A stretch of DNA of 64,000 nucleotides from Mesorhabditis belari (taxonomy: Eukaryota; Nematoda; Chromadorea; Rhabditida; Rhabditidae): positions 806,001 through 870,000 of the forward strand of contig CAUEEP010000926.1 in the NCBI GenBank assembly GCA_958450365.1, given 5' to 3'. Positions 43,038-53,997 of the stretch are shown here, one piece after another. Position 1 is the first letter of the stretch. Each line of letters begins with the position of its first letter. The notes under the pieces were generated by a model, which was not told the DNA's origin, ran no database searches, and worked only from the letters and a program-made list of their open reading frames with translations. The position numbers and the translations under genes are program-made.

Positions 43038-44526
43038 TGACGGTGATCCCCTCAGTTCTCGAGCTCATCCAGCGAGTCTTGCCCATTCAGCGAAGGCGAA
43101 AGTAAACATTTAAAGCTTATTAGATTAAATTGATTAGATAATCTTATTAGATTAAATTAATTCCCATTTTATTATCTATTATTTTAATGATAAACAATTT
43201 CAGTGCTTCTCCAGTGAATTCAAATGAAAAGCGATCGACACCAGCTTCTCGAGGTAAAGATTTCAAAGTTGGCTACTTGATTTAATAAGATCAACATTAA
43301 AAATAAGACTTAAGCTACAGTTTTACTGTATTGAGAGCTAGAATAAGCTGCAAGCTACTAGAAGCTACGATATTAGAAGCTACAGTAGTACAAGCGACAG
43401 GACTACAAGCTAAATACTAGAAGCTACAGTAGTACAAGCAACAGGACTACAAGCTACAGTAATCCACAGTAAACATAACAAGCTCATCCAACAAGCTAAA
43501 CATAGCAAGCAAGCTGCAGTAAGCAGATATGTTAAACTTTCGAATATATGTATGACATCATTTAGCTCATTTAGATCATTTAGCTTTCATTTTATCCAAC
43601 ATCTCGATAACCTCAATTTCAGGAAATCTCTTGCCCTTTTTCACCTCATTGATGTGGTTTTTCGTTGTGTTGTTGGTGTTATCAGCGTTGATCTCTCCCG
43701 CCGCCGCTCGTGAGCAGCGACTTTGCGGCCGAAAGCTCACCAAGCTTCTCCAAGAGATTTGCAAGAACCGATTGAATCCACCAACTGATGGTGAGCAAAG
43801 GAAACCCTAGTACTAGAGGATTGACTGATAAGGCTAGTGATTGGCAATGAGAGCAACTCTTGAGCCAGTAAGATATTTGAATTCTTGAAGATATCTGGAT
43901 TCTTGAAGATATCTGAATTCTTAAATCATTTCTTTTAAACAAAAAGCCACACAGCACGTGGCTTTGCATCGATTCTACGTTTTTCAATTCCGCCTTTTTG
44001 ATAAGGATTGTAAAATGTTGGAAAAAAAGAAAGGCTCGCAGAAAAATGAGATTATTTGAACTATGAATTTTTTGATGAAGAAGTAGCCTAGACGAATCCT
44101 TGGAGAATAGTTTATAAGAGCTCCATATAAGAGATCCATAAAGCTTACAATGCAAAGATAAACTGCAGTAACTTTTTAACAATAGCTAAAGCAGTAACAA
44201 TAGCAGTAACAATAGCAGTAACAATAGCTTAAACATATGAGATTACGGTAGGCTTTCTGTAACTTTTCCATTAACTTTTTATATCAATAAAACTAAAGCT
44301 TAATTACTATAAGATTACGGTAACTGATCCATTCATTTCTTTTTTTTCTAGCGCACAACTCGGAGAATCGAATCGGCGTGGCGACGAAATGTTGTGAAGA
44401 AAGATGCACTCTACAATATCTCCAATCGTTTTGCGCTCCCGAGGCGGAACCAGTAAGTAATTCATTTTAAGTAGCAATGATCTAAACTTGATTGTTTGAA
44501 GATAGTACAAGTACAAGCGATTAAGT

Positions 44527-44571
<45 letters not shown>

Positions 44572-45702
44572 AGTAATTAAAATAGTTTCCATTTCGAATT
44601 TTTAAATCTAAAGTCTATAAAGATGGCTAATGTTTAGAACTAGATTTATAAAGTTTTTGAGTTTTTTTTTTGAATGAGTTTATGAAGTGTACAGCTGAAC
44701 TTCTCGATAACGATATCAAAGGGACCAAAAATTTCTATATAACGATTCTAAAAAGCGATTTCTAAAGCTACATTTTCTGCGTAGCTACCCTGTGCGGGCA
44801 ACGATTGGACCTAACTGGTCAACTACGCAGAAATTAGGGACACCTTTTAGAATTTCAAAAATCGTTATCTAGAAGGTCGTTGTAGAGAAGTTCGACTGTA
44901 ATTTGGGCTTAAAAAATTGAAAACATTTACTTAATGGCGTAGTAAATCTTTTTCTTCTAAATGAATGTGCCAGAAAGGTGGATTTCATACTTTTTTGAGG
45001 AAAAAGTACACAAAGAGATGCACAAAGTGAAACACAGTAAAACAGCGGTTCACTGTAGTTGAGCTATAGTTAAGTTGGTTAAAAGTCGACCTAGCAAAGC
45101 AAAGTGTAATAGAAATCTAAAGGAAACTAAAGGAAACTAAAGGAATCTAAAGGAAACTAGAGGGAACTAAAGGAAACTAAAGGAATCTAAAGGAATCTAA
45201 AGGAAACTAGAGGGAACTAAAGGAAACTAGAGGGAACTAAAGGAAACTAAAGGAAACTAAAGGAATCTAAAGGAAACTAAAGGAAACTAAAGGAAACTAG
45301 AGGGAACTAAAGGAAACTAAAGGAAACTAAAGGAATCTAAAGGAAACTAAAGGAATCTAAAGGAATCTAATAAATCTAAAGAATAAAGAAGCAAATTTTA
45401 CTGTAATCAAAAGAATAAAAGAAGGAAATCGATTTCTATTACGCTTTGCTTTGCTAGGTCGACTTTTAACCAACTTAACTATAGCTCAACTACAGTAAAC
45501 GGCTCTGTTTTACTTTGTGCATCTCTTTGTGTACTTTTTCCTCAAAAAAGTATGAAATCCACCTTTCTGGCACAGTCATTTAAAAGAAAAGATTTACTAC
45601 GCCATTAAGTAAATGTTTTCAATTTTTCAAGCCCAAATTACAGCCGAACTTCTCATATGTAGTTAAATGAAAATAAAACGATTTCCATTCCAGGACTACT
45701 GA
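43038..45702 (+). CDS. Insulin-like peptide precursor
   Basis: Secreted insulin superfamily hormone. B-chain exon (43623–43790) encodes MWFFVVLLVLSALISPAAA, a signal peptide starting at ATG 43652, then REQRLCGRKLTKLLQEICKN, with the B-chain spacing LCG…L…IC. A-chain exon (44352–44452) encodes KCCEERCTLQYLQSFC, the canonical CC-x3-C-x8-C. A tiny last exon (45694–45702) adds DY and the stop. Six cysteines match vertebrate insulin rather than the eight of many nematode members. The linker (about 17 residues, NPPTDAHNSENRIGVAT) has no dibasic pair, so it may stay single-chain like IGF. Two upstream exons (43038–43101 and 43204–43253) join in frame (MTVIPSVLELIQRV) but would bury the signal; 43652 is the likelier start. 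The last intron is 1.2 kb, mostly a giant foldback. Likely acts through a DAF-2-type receptor (inference). Confidence 0.9.
44526..44572 (+). repeat. AAGC microsatellite
   Basis: About eleven AAGC units in the insulin-like gene intron. Confidence 0.9.
44690..44903. mobile_element. Foldback element, AACTTCTCGATAACGA type
   Basis: AGCTGAACTTCTCGATAACG pairs with CGTTGTAGAGAAGTTCGACT; loop contains GCGTAGCTACCCTGTGCGGG. Outside it lies the larger inverted repeat whose far arm ends at about 45660. Intron of the insulin-like gene. Confidence 0.75.
44905..45665. mobile_element. Large inverted repeat carrying a 10-bp minisatellite in its loop
   Basis: Arms 44905–45115 and 45430–45665 are near-perfect inverted copies (GTGCCAGAAAGGTGGATTTC against GAAATCCACCTTTCTGGCAC). 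The loop (45115–45375) is an array of AGGAAACTAA or AGGAATCTAA, about 26 units. All inside the last intron of the insulin-like gene. Confidence 0.92.
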
Positions 45703-46309
45703 CGGCTTCGTGACTAGCTCCGGCGATTCGTGTGGCCAAAATGGTTCGCATTCACATTAGGATTTTGAAATTTCTTTACCAAATCGTGATTTCTTCTCTC
45801 TTGTACAAAAAAAAGATCCCCAATTTCTATGCATCAATCTAGGCCGAAATTTGTGTTATTCTGTATAGTACTGTATAGAATTTTTCCTTTTTTTTCTTTT
45901 CTTTGCGCATTCCCATTTCCGACGTGTCATTTAGTACGTGATCCCCAAAAAAAAAAAAGTTTTCAAATTTTCACAAAAACGTTCATTTTTGGAGAATGGG
46001 TATAGGCAATGAGATTTTTTTTTAGTCATTTTTATGTGCAAACTTTTTTTCTTCTTTTTTCTTTCTTTCTTTCTTTATTTTCATTTGTGAGGTTCACTTT
46101 TCGGGTAGTGGATTTTTGTGTGAATAAAGAGAATTCTTTATTTTTAACCTAATTAAAAAAAACATATAAAAATTCGGATCAATTTCAATGAATCAATTCG
46201 TCGAACAAGAGTTGGGAATGAAATCGAGAACACTTTCTGTGTTGTGTGTCATGTGCGGAATCCAGTGCTCAACTCTGCAAGTTGCAAAAGGTTTCTCGGG
46301 GTTAAAATT

Positions 46310-47090
46310 TGCACTTACTAGATCATTAGTTCTAGATCATTAGATCTAGATCATTAGATCTAGAACATTAGATCTAGAACATTAGATCTAGAACATTAGA
46401 TCTAGAACATTAGATCTAGAACATTAGATCTAGAGCATTAGATCTATTAGGTTGATGCATAAGTCTTTTCGTTTTTTTCGTACTTCTGTTAAAAAGTAAC
46501 AAATTCACCAATTAATCTATAGTTTGCTCTATAAAAAAAGTGTTTTTTTGTTCAATTTGCATCTTTTTAAATCAATTTCGGTTAACTTTCAAGCAAATTC
46601 GAGAGTGAAAAACGCCTTTTTCGTAAAAATCTATAAAAAACTCTACGGAAAAATTGGCTGAATGAATTTCTCTGAAATTTTGGCGAAATATCAAACTTTT
46701 TTTTCTCTATCTTTTATCTATTGACACGAAGATAGGTTTTCTTTAGCTAAGGTGTCTAAACCGCATCATCGAGTTAGCCCTTTTTGACTACCCGACTTCA
46801 TACTCTCAAGAAAGTCCAGACATAAAATATTTTTAAACCCGTTTTAATGTTATTTTGCAGAAAAATAATTGGTTTTTCTAATGAAATCAACCGTAGTTTA
46901 ATTGGTGCATTTGTTGGCTTGAAACGGCAGACGAAAAGGAACAAAAACACTTATGCATCAACCTATTAGATCATTAGATCTAGATCACTAGCTCTAGATC
47001 ACTAGCTCTAGATCACTAGCTCTAGATCACTAGCTCTAGATCACTAGCTCTAGATCACTAGCTCTAGATCACTAGCTCTAGATCATTCCT
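46310..47090. repeat. 14-bp arrays AGATCTAGAACATT and CTAGATCACTAGCT
   Basis: Two related arrays flank the mariner-like element. The left one uses ATCTAGAACATTAG, the right one TCACTAGCTCTAGA. They probably were one array before the insertion and then diverged. Confidence 0.85.
46448..46968. mobile_element. Mariner-type non-autonomous element (TIR, TA target)
   Basis: TIRs TAGGTTGATGCATAAGTCTTTTC and ACACTTATGCATCAACCTA at the two ends, with TA at both outer borders as expected for mariner/Tc1 insertion. About 520 bp inside with no transposase frame. Inserted into a 14-bp array. Confidence 0.85.
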
Positions 47091-48534
47091 TGCAAATTAT
47101 TTAACAGAAAACTACTGTAGAGTCTCGTTGTTAGTATCTCGTATTTGTACAATGTACTTATTTATATAAAGTTGGAAAGAAAGTACTCGGAAATACTAGT
47201 ATAAATGAGCAATACTCTCTATAATCTCTATTATTGACCAAAAGTCCTCTTACAGAGAAGCTGTATTTCAAAAAAATCATTGTTTCGTGTCATCTTCTTG
47301 TCACTGAGTGTTTGCTAAAATAGGTGATTCTGAAAAGTTTGAAAAGCATTAGATAAAATTCGTCTTAACATAAATTTTCCCTATTTTAAGTATTTGATTT
47401 TAGGTTTTGAATGAGACCAATTGCCTATTCATTAACCCATTAAAAACTTGTCTAAAGGCTGACCGCTCAAAAAGTGAAACTCAGCTGAAGAAAATCTTAT
47501 TTTTTTTGTGCAAAACTTTTTGAAATATAGTCAAGTTTAACAAAAAATTTGGGAAGAATTGATGAGTTGGTTTTTTGAGAAATCATTGTGCAAACTCTTT
47601 TCTAAACTAACGAACTTTCTTTCTAACCTAATAGGATCTGACTTTGGCGTAATTTGATGATCGAGTTCTGATAAATCGATTTTTGGAGTATCAAATTTAG
47701 TAAACAGCAATCTAGAATCTAGAATAATGTAAATTTGGGAAGAATTGATGGCTTGGTTTTTTGAGAAATCTGTGCAAATCTGTGCAAACTTTTTTCTACA
47801 AACTTTCTTTCCAACCTAATATCATATAATCTAGCTTTAGAATTATCGTATGTAAATATAAAAAAATATGGATAAAGAAGTCGGGGATTCGGTTCAAAGA
47901 TTGGCTTGAAGTTATTCGTTCAAAGAGTGGTTCAAAGAGTACTTCGAAGTCTTGAACTTCTTTGAACTTTCTTCAAGTTTTTAAACTTTCTTTCCAACCT
48001 AATATCAAGATTAGTCTAATTCTAACCGAAAAATGCAAAAAAATAGCTCAAAAAGGAAACGGACTAGTAGTTCTTGAAGGCATAAACTGAAAGCAAAATA
48101 GCTTTGAGGCATAAACATAGCATTGACACCTAAGCACTACAGACTCTAATTTACATAAGCTTTAAGGAAATAGTGCTTTTCACTGCACTCACTTGAATAG
48201 ACTCGATTTGGAGAGGAAGAACAACTCGAAACCCATGACAAAATCTGGAAATTGCTTTCTTTTGAAATAGGTTTGGATTCTATTGTTTCAAAAAGTCGAT
48301 TCTTGTTTACTTTGGCTTGTTGGTGTGTAGGCTCGAATGAGACCCGGTTTCTCTCCATAGTAAAGAGCAGTTGGATTCGGTTCTCCCTCGTAAACGAATA
48401 CCTAAAGCTGGCGGATATTGGTGTTACCGAAAAGAATGCTTAGAGTTACCGTACTCTGTCTGTAGTCATCTATTTCATTTGGAGTCAAATTTCTATTTTG
48501 GTGCTTGAATACTGTAGATTGTAGTCAATTGTAG

Positions 48535-48755
48535 TCAATGAAAGCACCAAGATCTAGCCATAGCTCTCTGAGCAATAGATCAAGATCAATAGCTAAGAAC
48601 AATGGATCAAGATCAATGGATCAAGATCAATGGCTCAAGATCAATGGATCAAGATCAATAGATCAAGATCAATGGATCAAGATCAATGGATCAAGATCAA
48701 TGGCTCAAGCTCAATAGCTCAAGCTCAATAGCTCAAGCTCAATAGACAATCAATT
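48535..48755. repeat. 14-bp minisatellite (AAGATCAATGGATC)
   Basis: About 14 units; drifts into AGCTCAATAGCTCA at the 3' end. It lies just beyond the stop codon of the following minus-strand gene. Confidence 0.9.
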
Positions 48756-48781
48756 TTTCAAGATCAAAAGCCTTACAATGT

Positions 48782-51079
48782 TTACAAAAAAACTAGAAAA
48801 CTAGCAGCTGAACTTTTAAAAAAACAAACATCCTCATATTCTTCACTTGCGCTATTCTTCACTTGCTCTGACCATCGCAATTGAACAAATCGAAAGCCCA
48901 ATCTGAAAGCAATATCTAGTGTATTTATGGTTTTTCACTCACTGATCCATAAACGAATCATAGGTTAACCCGGCTACTTTCGCGCATCCCTGAAATTTCT
49001 TCCTTCAAATGAAACTTCAAGACTAACCGTCGCAGTCTCATTGTAGCCGACATCAGCCTCGGCATAGAGAGTGTACGCGTTTGGATGCCCAGCTTCACCC
49101 ACTCTAAGAAAGAACTTTGTTCAATCAATCGATTGAGCATTTTCAAGTTTTTTTTCAAGATATTATCTAATAGATAGAAGAGCTTTTCGATCAAAGTATT
49201 AGATTTAAAAGATTTAAAAGATTTAAGGGCTTTAAAAGATTTAAAAGCTTTAAAAGATGATCTTTTTTGTACCTATTATCGGCTATTCAATATATTATGT
49301 AATACTTAGAAGAGCTTTTCGATCAAAGTATTAGATTTAAAAGATTTAAAAGCTTTAAAGCCTTAAAGCTTTAAAAGCTGATCTTTTTTTGCACCTGTAC
49401 ATCAATCGTTTATTATCAGCTTCTTGAATCCATCGAATAGGCACTGAGAAGGTTGGCTGAATTTTTTTTGTGAATCATTGAATTGAAGTGTTTTTTTGAA
49501 TCATTGAATCAAGAACTCAAAGAGTTCAAGTTTTTAATATTTTATCGTACTTTTATCGTATCGTTCATCCGATCTCTGATGTAAACACTCAGCGTTCCGT
49601 TTCCCATTTGATTTAAATCGACCGGCAAAAATCCGAGTGTGTGATTCTCGGTATGTTTTGACGTTTTCACCATTTCCGCTAAAAACTTTACAGTTTTTTT
49701 TTCGTCGTTTTCTCAAACTCACATTTATTAATTGAGTAAATGATCGCCGCTGTGCACGCGCCGATGAAGATTAAACCCAATGCGAACTAGGATTGACTGG
49801 TTATCACTTGTAACCTGGTTATAAGTTATAAGCTTTCCTAAAACAGTTTTCCTGACCAAACAAGGTTCTTGCTTTTTGGCTTGATATTGCTGCAAATTGG
49901 TTTACAAAAAAGTGGCTGAGCTTGCGAGAAGCCTGACCTGGCTCTGGGCCGGCTATTCTAGTCTGGACTTACAGACGCTAGAATCCAAATGAAAGATCGC
50001 TGTTTAGAAGTAAATTCCTGATTTCTGGTCCTGTCTGTTCTGGCTTTACTGCAAGCCGGATTGTGGCTTTTTGGCCTGCGAGAAGCTTGGCTTGGCCTTC
50101 GAGAAGCTTGGCTTGGCCTTCGAGAAGCTTGGCTTGGCCTGCGTGAAGCTTGGCTTGGTCTTCGAGAAGCTTGGCTTGGCCTGCGAGAAGCTTGGCTTAG
50201 CCTGCGAGAAGCTTGGCTTGGCCTTCGAGAAGCTTGGCTTCTTTTTGACTCGGCTATTCTCGCCTCACTAGCTTGCGGATTGTGGGACATTTGATACCAT
50301 TTTCCCATCGGCAGCTCAACTTTGAGCTCAATTTTCTTGGCGTCTGTCTATTCAATTGAAATAGTTTTTGTACCAATCGATAGAGAAAGACTTGACGAAT
50401 CTAATGACACCAAGAACATTTCAATTGAACAGCCTAAACCTTAAATATCGTAATCCGCCAGTTTTTCTCCGCATCACCGTCCAAAATCGAGACGTCATCC
50501 CCGAAATCCTCCTCTAATCGAATCGATTTTCTAAGGAGATGTTAATCAGTCAGTCAAAAAAACAGAAAAATATTTTATGAAAATGCTGAATGCTATGAAT
50601 TCCTTTATAGTTCCTTTATAGTTCCTTTGAAAGTTTCTTTATAGTTCCTATTTGGTTCTTTAAAGTTCCTATTTAGTTCCTTTGAAAGTTCCTTTATAGT
50701 TCCTATTTAGTTCCTTTATAGTTCCTTTAAAGTTCCTTTATAGTTCCTATTTGGTTCTTTAAAGTTCCTATTTAGTTCCTTTGAAAGTTCCTTTATAGTT
50801 CCTTTATAGTTCCTATTTGGTTCCTTTAAAGTTCCTATTTAGTTCCTTTATAGTTCCTATTTGGTTCTTTAAAGTTCCTTTATAGTTCCTTCATAGTTCC
50901 TTCATAGTTCCTTCATAGTTCCTTCATAGTTCCTTCATAGTTCCTTCATAGTTCCTTTATAGTCCCTTTATAGTTTAAATTTAAAGTTGATGTATAGTTT
51001 AAAGGAAGAGAATCTATTCGAGATTTGAAAAGAAAACTCACATCGATCCCTCCGAAGAGCTGTCCGCAAATCTGGACAT
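48782..51079 (-). CDS. Type II single-pass membrane protein, family not recognised
   Basis: Exons from ATG 51079: about 51034–51079 (MSRFADSSSEGS), about 50445–50533 (acidic cytoplasmic segment RLEEDFGDDVSILDGDAEKN), about 49727–49790 (membrane helix FALGLIFIGACTAAIIYSIN), about 49560–49690 (KTSKHTENHTLGFLPVDLNQ, then LSVYIRDRMNDTIKV), about 49397–49453 (PTFSVPIRWIQEADNKRLMY), about 49030–49105 (GEAGHPNAYTLYAEADVGYN), about 48952–48997 (GCAKVAGLTYDSFMDQ) and the end, stop 48782–48784. A short cytoplasmic N-terminus, one helix without signal cleavage, and an extracellular domain with N-x-T sites (NHT, NGT, NDT, NET) indicate type II topology. Introns hold two minisatellites and a foldback. No family recognised. 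Confidence 0.7.
50075..50255. repeat. 21-bp minisatellite (GAGAAGCTTGGCTTGGCCTTC)
   Basis: Eight units. Being 21 bp, it is open in several frames on both strands, but splice borders put it in the intron of the type II membrane-protein gene. Confidence 0.93.
50283..50447. mobile_element. Foldback element, family F4, copy 2
   Basis: GTGGGACATTTGATACC at the left end, TTCAATTGAAATAGTTTTTG and AGAAAGACTTG core, right arm ending near AATTGAACAGCC. Same family as 11020 and 56978. Confidence 0.75.
50600..50980. repeat. 11–12 bp minisatellite (AGTTCCTTTAT)
   Basis: More than 30 units of AGTTCCTTTAT, AGTTCCTATTT or AGTTCCTTCAT in an intron of the type II membrane-protein gene. Confidence 0.93.
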
Positions 51080-51580
51080 TCAATCGGAGAAATAAAAAAG
51101 CACAAAAAAAATTTCTAATAAAATTTCAGTAGTATCCGGAAAAGTGGCTAAGCTGTGATAATCGATTAATAAAGAAGGCTTGGAGGAAAAGGGGAATTCT
51201 TCTTTTTTCTTCTTTTTCTCTTCTCTTTCCCATTTCTTATCTCGAATCCAGAAATACTCCGTTTCCTTTCCACTCATTAATTTACTGCTCACTCATAAGA
51301 AAGCAATGAATTTAAAGAATTTCAAGGGAATTTTGAAATTTTTGGAAACTTTTTATGTACTTTTTCATTCCTGTACTTGTACTTCTTTAAATTCATTGCT
51401 TTCTTATTAGTGGACAGTAAATTTATGAGTGGAAAGGAAACGGAGTATTTCTGGATACTGGCTATGCATTAAATGTTTTTTTTTTAATCTATTTCTATAA
51501 ATAAAAATACATTTATTTACACGAATAATTTGGTACAAACAATACACAAGCACAGCCGCTAAATGTAGAAGAATCCATAT
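51080..51580. other. Upstream region of the type II membrane-protein gene with an inverted repeat
   Basis: No gene seen. ACTCCGTTTCCTTTCCACTCAT at 51258 is inverted as ATGAGTGGAAAGGAAACGGAGT at 51425, with TTTAAAGAATTTCAAGG/CTTTAAATTCATTG blocks between; another foldback of about 190 bp. It lies where the promoter of that gene would be. Confidence 0.5.
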
Positions 51581-51797
51581 ACGGGATTCTCTAATCGTAG
51601 TGCACTATGAGCTTTGTCTTAATTCCTCGAAATCTCGAGAACCGCTTATCAGAATCTATTGATGTGGGGTCGGAAAATGTAGCTGACAATGAGATCTAGT
51701 GGGGGATTAGGGTGCTTAGCTTCTGTGAAAACTTGGAAACTGTAAAATAGTCATCAGCTCGGCGGGGTGCACTACTATTAGAGAGAATACGGTATAT
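51581..51797. mobile_element. Foldback element, family F8, copy 3
   Basis: Ends ATACGGGATTCTCTAATCGTAG and TATTAGAGAGAATACGGTAT; contains TTGATGTGGGGTCGGAAAAT and GATCTAGTGGGGGATTAG, the inverse of the 26.8-kb copy. Confidence 0.82.
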
Positions 51798-51887
51798 GGG
51801 AAAAAGAACCGGCAGGATTGAACCCTTGACCTTTCGACTAAGATACAGAACTGTTAGCCAGTCAGCCATATATATCAGCCATGGCAG
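51798..51887 (-). tRNA. tRNA-like sequence, probably pseudogene
   Basis: Minus strand: TGGCTGACTGGCTAACAG (A box), TTCTGTATC as anticodon loop region, GGGTTCAATCCTGCCGGTTC (B box and 3' end). T-stem and acceptor pairing are imperfect. Directly beside the foldback and the 3' end of the next gene. Confidence 0.4.
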
Positions 51888-53609
51888 CTATTTGAAATGC
51901 AATGGTGGAATCGAGTGATGTTTGTCGATCCTTCTTCTCGATTTCCCTCGTCGATTCTCCGATCGTGCTCTTTTCCTTGGTCGTCTCTGTGAATATCTCT
52001 TAATCACTTCAAATGGCTCTTGATAGAGTGACGGTCGGACGGAGGATAAGCTAAATGAAATGTTTTTTATACACCGCGACTTATAGTGACAAATTTTTAG
52101 AAAAGTATCTGGCAAATTTCTAACTGAAGTGTCCAGTGTTATATAGAGAATTATAGCCTTAATTCTCGGCAATATTTATCTACCAAAAACCCGATTTGCT
52201 TTACCGTTTTTACTAGAAGACCAGTCTTCTATTTTTTTGAATAGAGAAAAACGGTCAAATGACAGATTCGCCAGAGAGATGTCGACTAGCGCTCATTCAG
52301 TTATATAAGTCCAATCGAGATAGATAAATGTTACCGAGAATTAGAGCTAACAATTTTCTACATAACATTTGCCGCTTTTGAAATAAATTCGACATTTCCG
52401 AGCTACTTTTCTAAAAAGTTATCGCTATAATTCGTCATCCTATAGTTTTGCTCAACTGTTCGACATCGACACTAGACTTGTGTTTCGGTTGAACCGGAAA
52501 CGTTCTTTTTCGGTTCGGTTTCGGTTTCGGTTAACCGAACCAAACCGAAAGACTCATCTTTTCGTCTGACTCATCTTTTGGTTGACTTGGGTTGAACCGA
52601 AACCGAAACCGAACTGAAAAGAGCCAACCGAAACACAAGTCTAATCGACACGTTGACTACAGCGCTACAGTACGCTATAGTTTTACAGTTTTGAAAAATT
52701 ACAGTAGTAATACGTTTGGCTTTCTTTTCAAATCTCTGTTATAGTTACTAAATCATTCAAAATTTTCAAATCACCTTTGATATTGTGGCGGTGACTCAGT
52801 TTTGATCGGGATTGAGTGTGGAACACCGTATTCAACATGATCATGGAAATTCGGTGCTGAGTGGGCTCTCGGATGAGCTCTCGTTGGTCTGAAACAACGA
52901 TTTATAGATAAAGATAAAGATTTGAGCAAAAGAATAGCTAAAATAGTGAAAATAGGTTCTTTCATTTCCTCAAACCTTTTCCTTTCGATTCGTTTCTCCT
53001 CTTTTTCCCGACTGATCTGTCCGAGTACAAAGAGTAGACTCTCAAACCAACGACACCACACCTGAAACAGAATTTGGAGAACTTGAACTTGAACTTGAAC
53101 TTGAACTTGATCAACTTTGTTGTAATGAAAATAACTCATAAAACTTTCACATACCCTTCCCGGAAAACAATGCGGACAATAGCGATGAATAAGAATCGGA
53201 ATAAGGAAAAGCATTGCGAATACGGTAACCAAAACTGGAATCAAAATCAAAATCGAAATTAAATGATAATCTAAACCTTTCAACTCACCTATGATTGGAA
53301 TCACGATCCATAAATCATCATAACTGTTCCGAATCTGAAATTCCCCATGCACTCATATTTATTTCAAATTTCTTATTTTCGCTTATATTTTCTCATATTT
53401 TTCTTTAGTGTCAAAATATAGCTGAGATTCAGGGCTATCTTTTAAAATACAAATGAATACTATAGCATAAAATGGTGCTAAGAACGAAGCGCTTAAAGTT
53501 AGACACTTAGAACATTTAGAAAAGACTCTACTCTGTCTGTCTGTCTCACCTCTCCAGTCCACGTATTCCTCCATGCCCACGGGTCTTTCGGGTCTTGAAT
53601 CGACCACAT
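51888..53609 (-). CDS. Small single-pass membrane protein with basic tail, family not recognised
   Basis: Exons: about 53550–53609 (MWSIQDPKDPWAWRNTWTGE), about 53290–53338 (IRNSYDDLWIVIPII), about 53156–53271 (membrane helix LISILILIPVLVTVFAMLFL followed by RYCPHCFPGR), about 52988–53075 (VWCRWFESLLFVLGQISREK), about 52774–52889 (Pro/His-rich, IPIKTESPPQYQ) and 51888–52050 (stop CTA complement at 51888–51890). All phases join. The tail is strongly basic (RRPRKRARSENRRGKSRRR), likely nuclear-localisation-like or acidic-surface binding; the CPHC after the helix may be a metal or palmitoylation site. About 190 residues. No family recognised. Confidence 0.7.
52060..52445. mobile_element. Diverged foldback in intron
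   Basis: AATTCTCGGCAATATTTATC near 52160 pairs with GATAAATGTTACCGAGAATT near 52322; outer arms CGACTTATAGTGAC and CGCTATAATTCGTC. A related half-copy is at 58885–59010. Confidence 0.6.
52482..52645. mobile_element. Palindromic element of GGTTTCGGTT/AACCGAAACC units
   Basis: TAGACTTGTGTTTCGGTTGA is inverted as TTGGCTC…CCGAAACACAAGTCTA. The interior is CGGTTTCGGTT units; about 160 bp. Located in an intron of the basic-tail membrane-protein gene. Confidence 0.85.
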
Positions 53610-53997
53610 TATAAAATAAACTTTAAAATATAAAGTAAAACTTGAATATCAAAAGATATCTTAGAAAAAGTTCTGCTCAATTGGAGCTTTAAATAGCGAG
53701 AGTGTCACCATGGTGTCCCCATTTGCATTTTCCCGCTTCTCTCTTGGTATTCCTCTTTCTTTTCCCCAGAGATCCATTTCCTCTCTTTATTCGAAATTCT
53801 CGATCACCCACCAATTAACCATTTATCCCCAGGACACCTGTGCGGGAAATTAAAACAGCCACAAATCCCGTTTCGTCGCACTTCGTCAAGTCATTTAGCC
53901 TCTGATTATCCTTTGATTGTTGACATCTATGTATACAGCGATCTCAAACACTTTTCTAAAGCTAGCTCATTAAAAAAGTTTCTAAATTTTCACAAAA

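Larger units (their letters stand above)
45703..48781. other. Gene-poor interval with arrays and a mariner-like MITE
   Basis: No gene seen. Contains ATCTAGAACATTAG arrays (46310–46447 and 46968–47088) split by the mariner-like element, two direct repeats of about 90 bp (47540–47640 and 47730–47825, sharing TTTGGGAAGAATTGATG) and an AAGATCAATGGATC array (48535–48750). Confidence 0.6.

Noticed and set aside
42752..43105. Pro/Ser/Phe-rich frames in the C/T tract
   Set aside because: Low-complexity pyrimidine tract (CCTTGTCCC). Only the exon from 43038 has a splice partner.
49958..50308. Ala-Ser-Arg-Arg-Pro repeat protein
   Set aside because: Translation of a 21-bp minisatellite in an intron.
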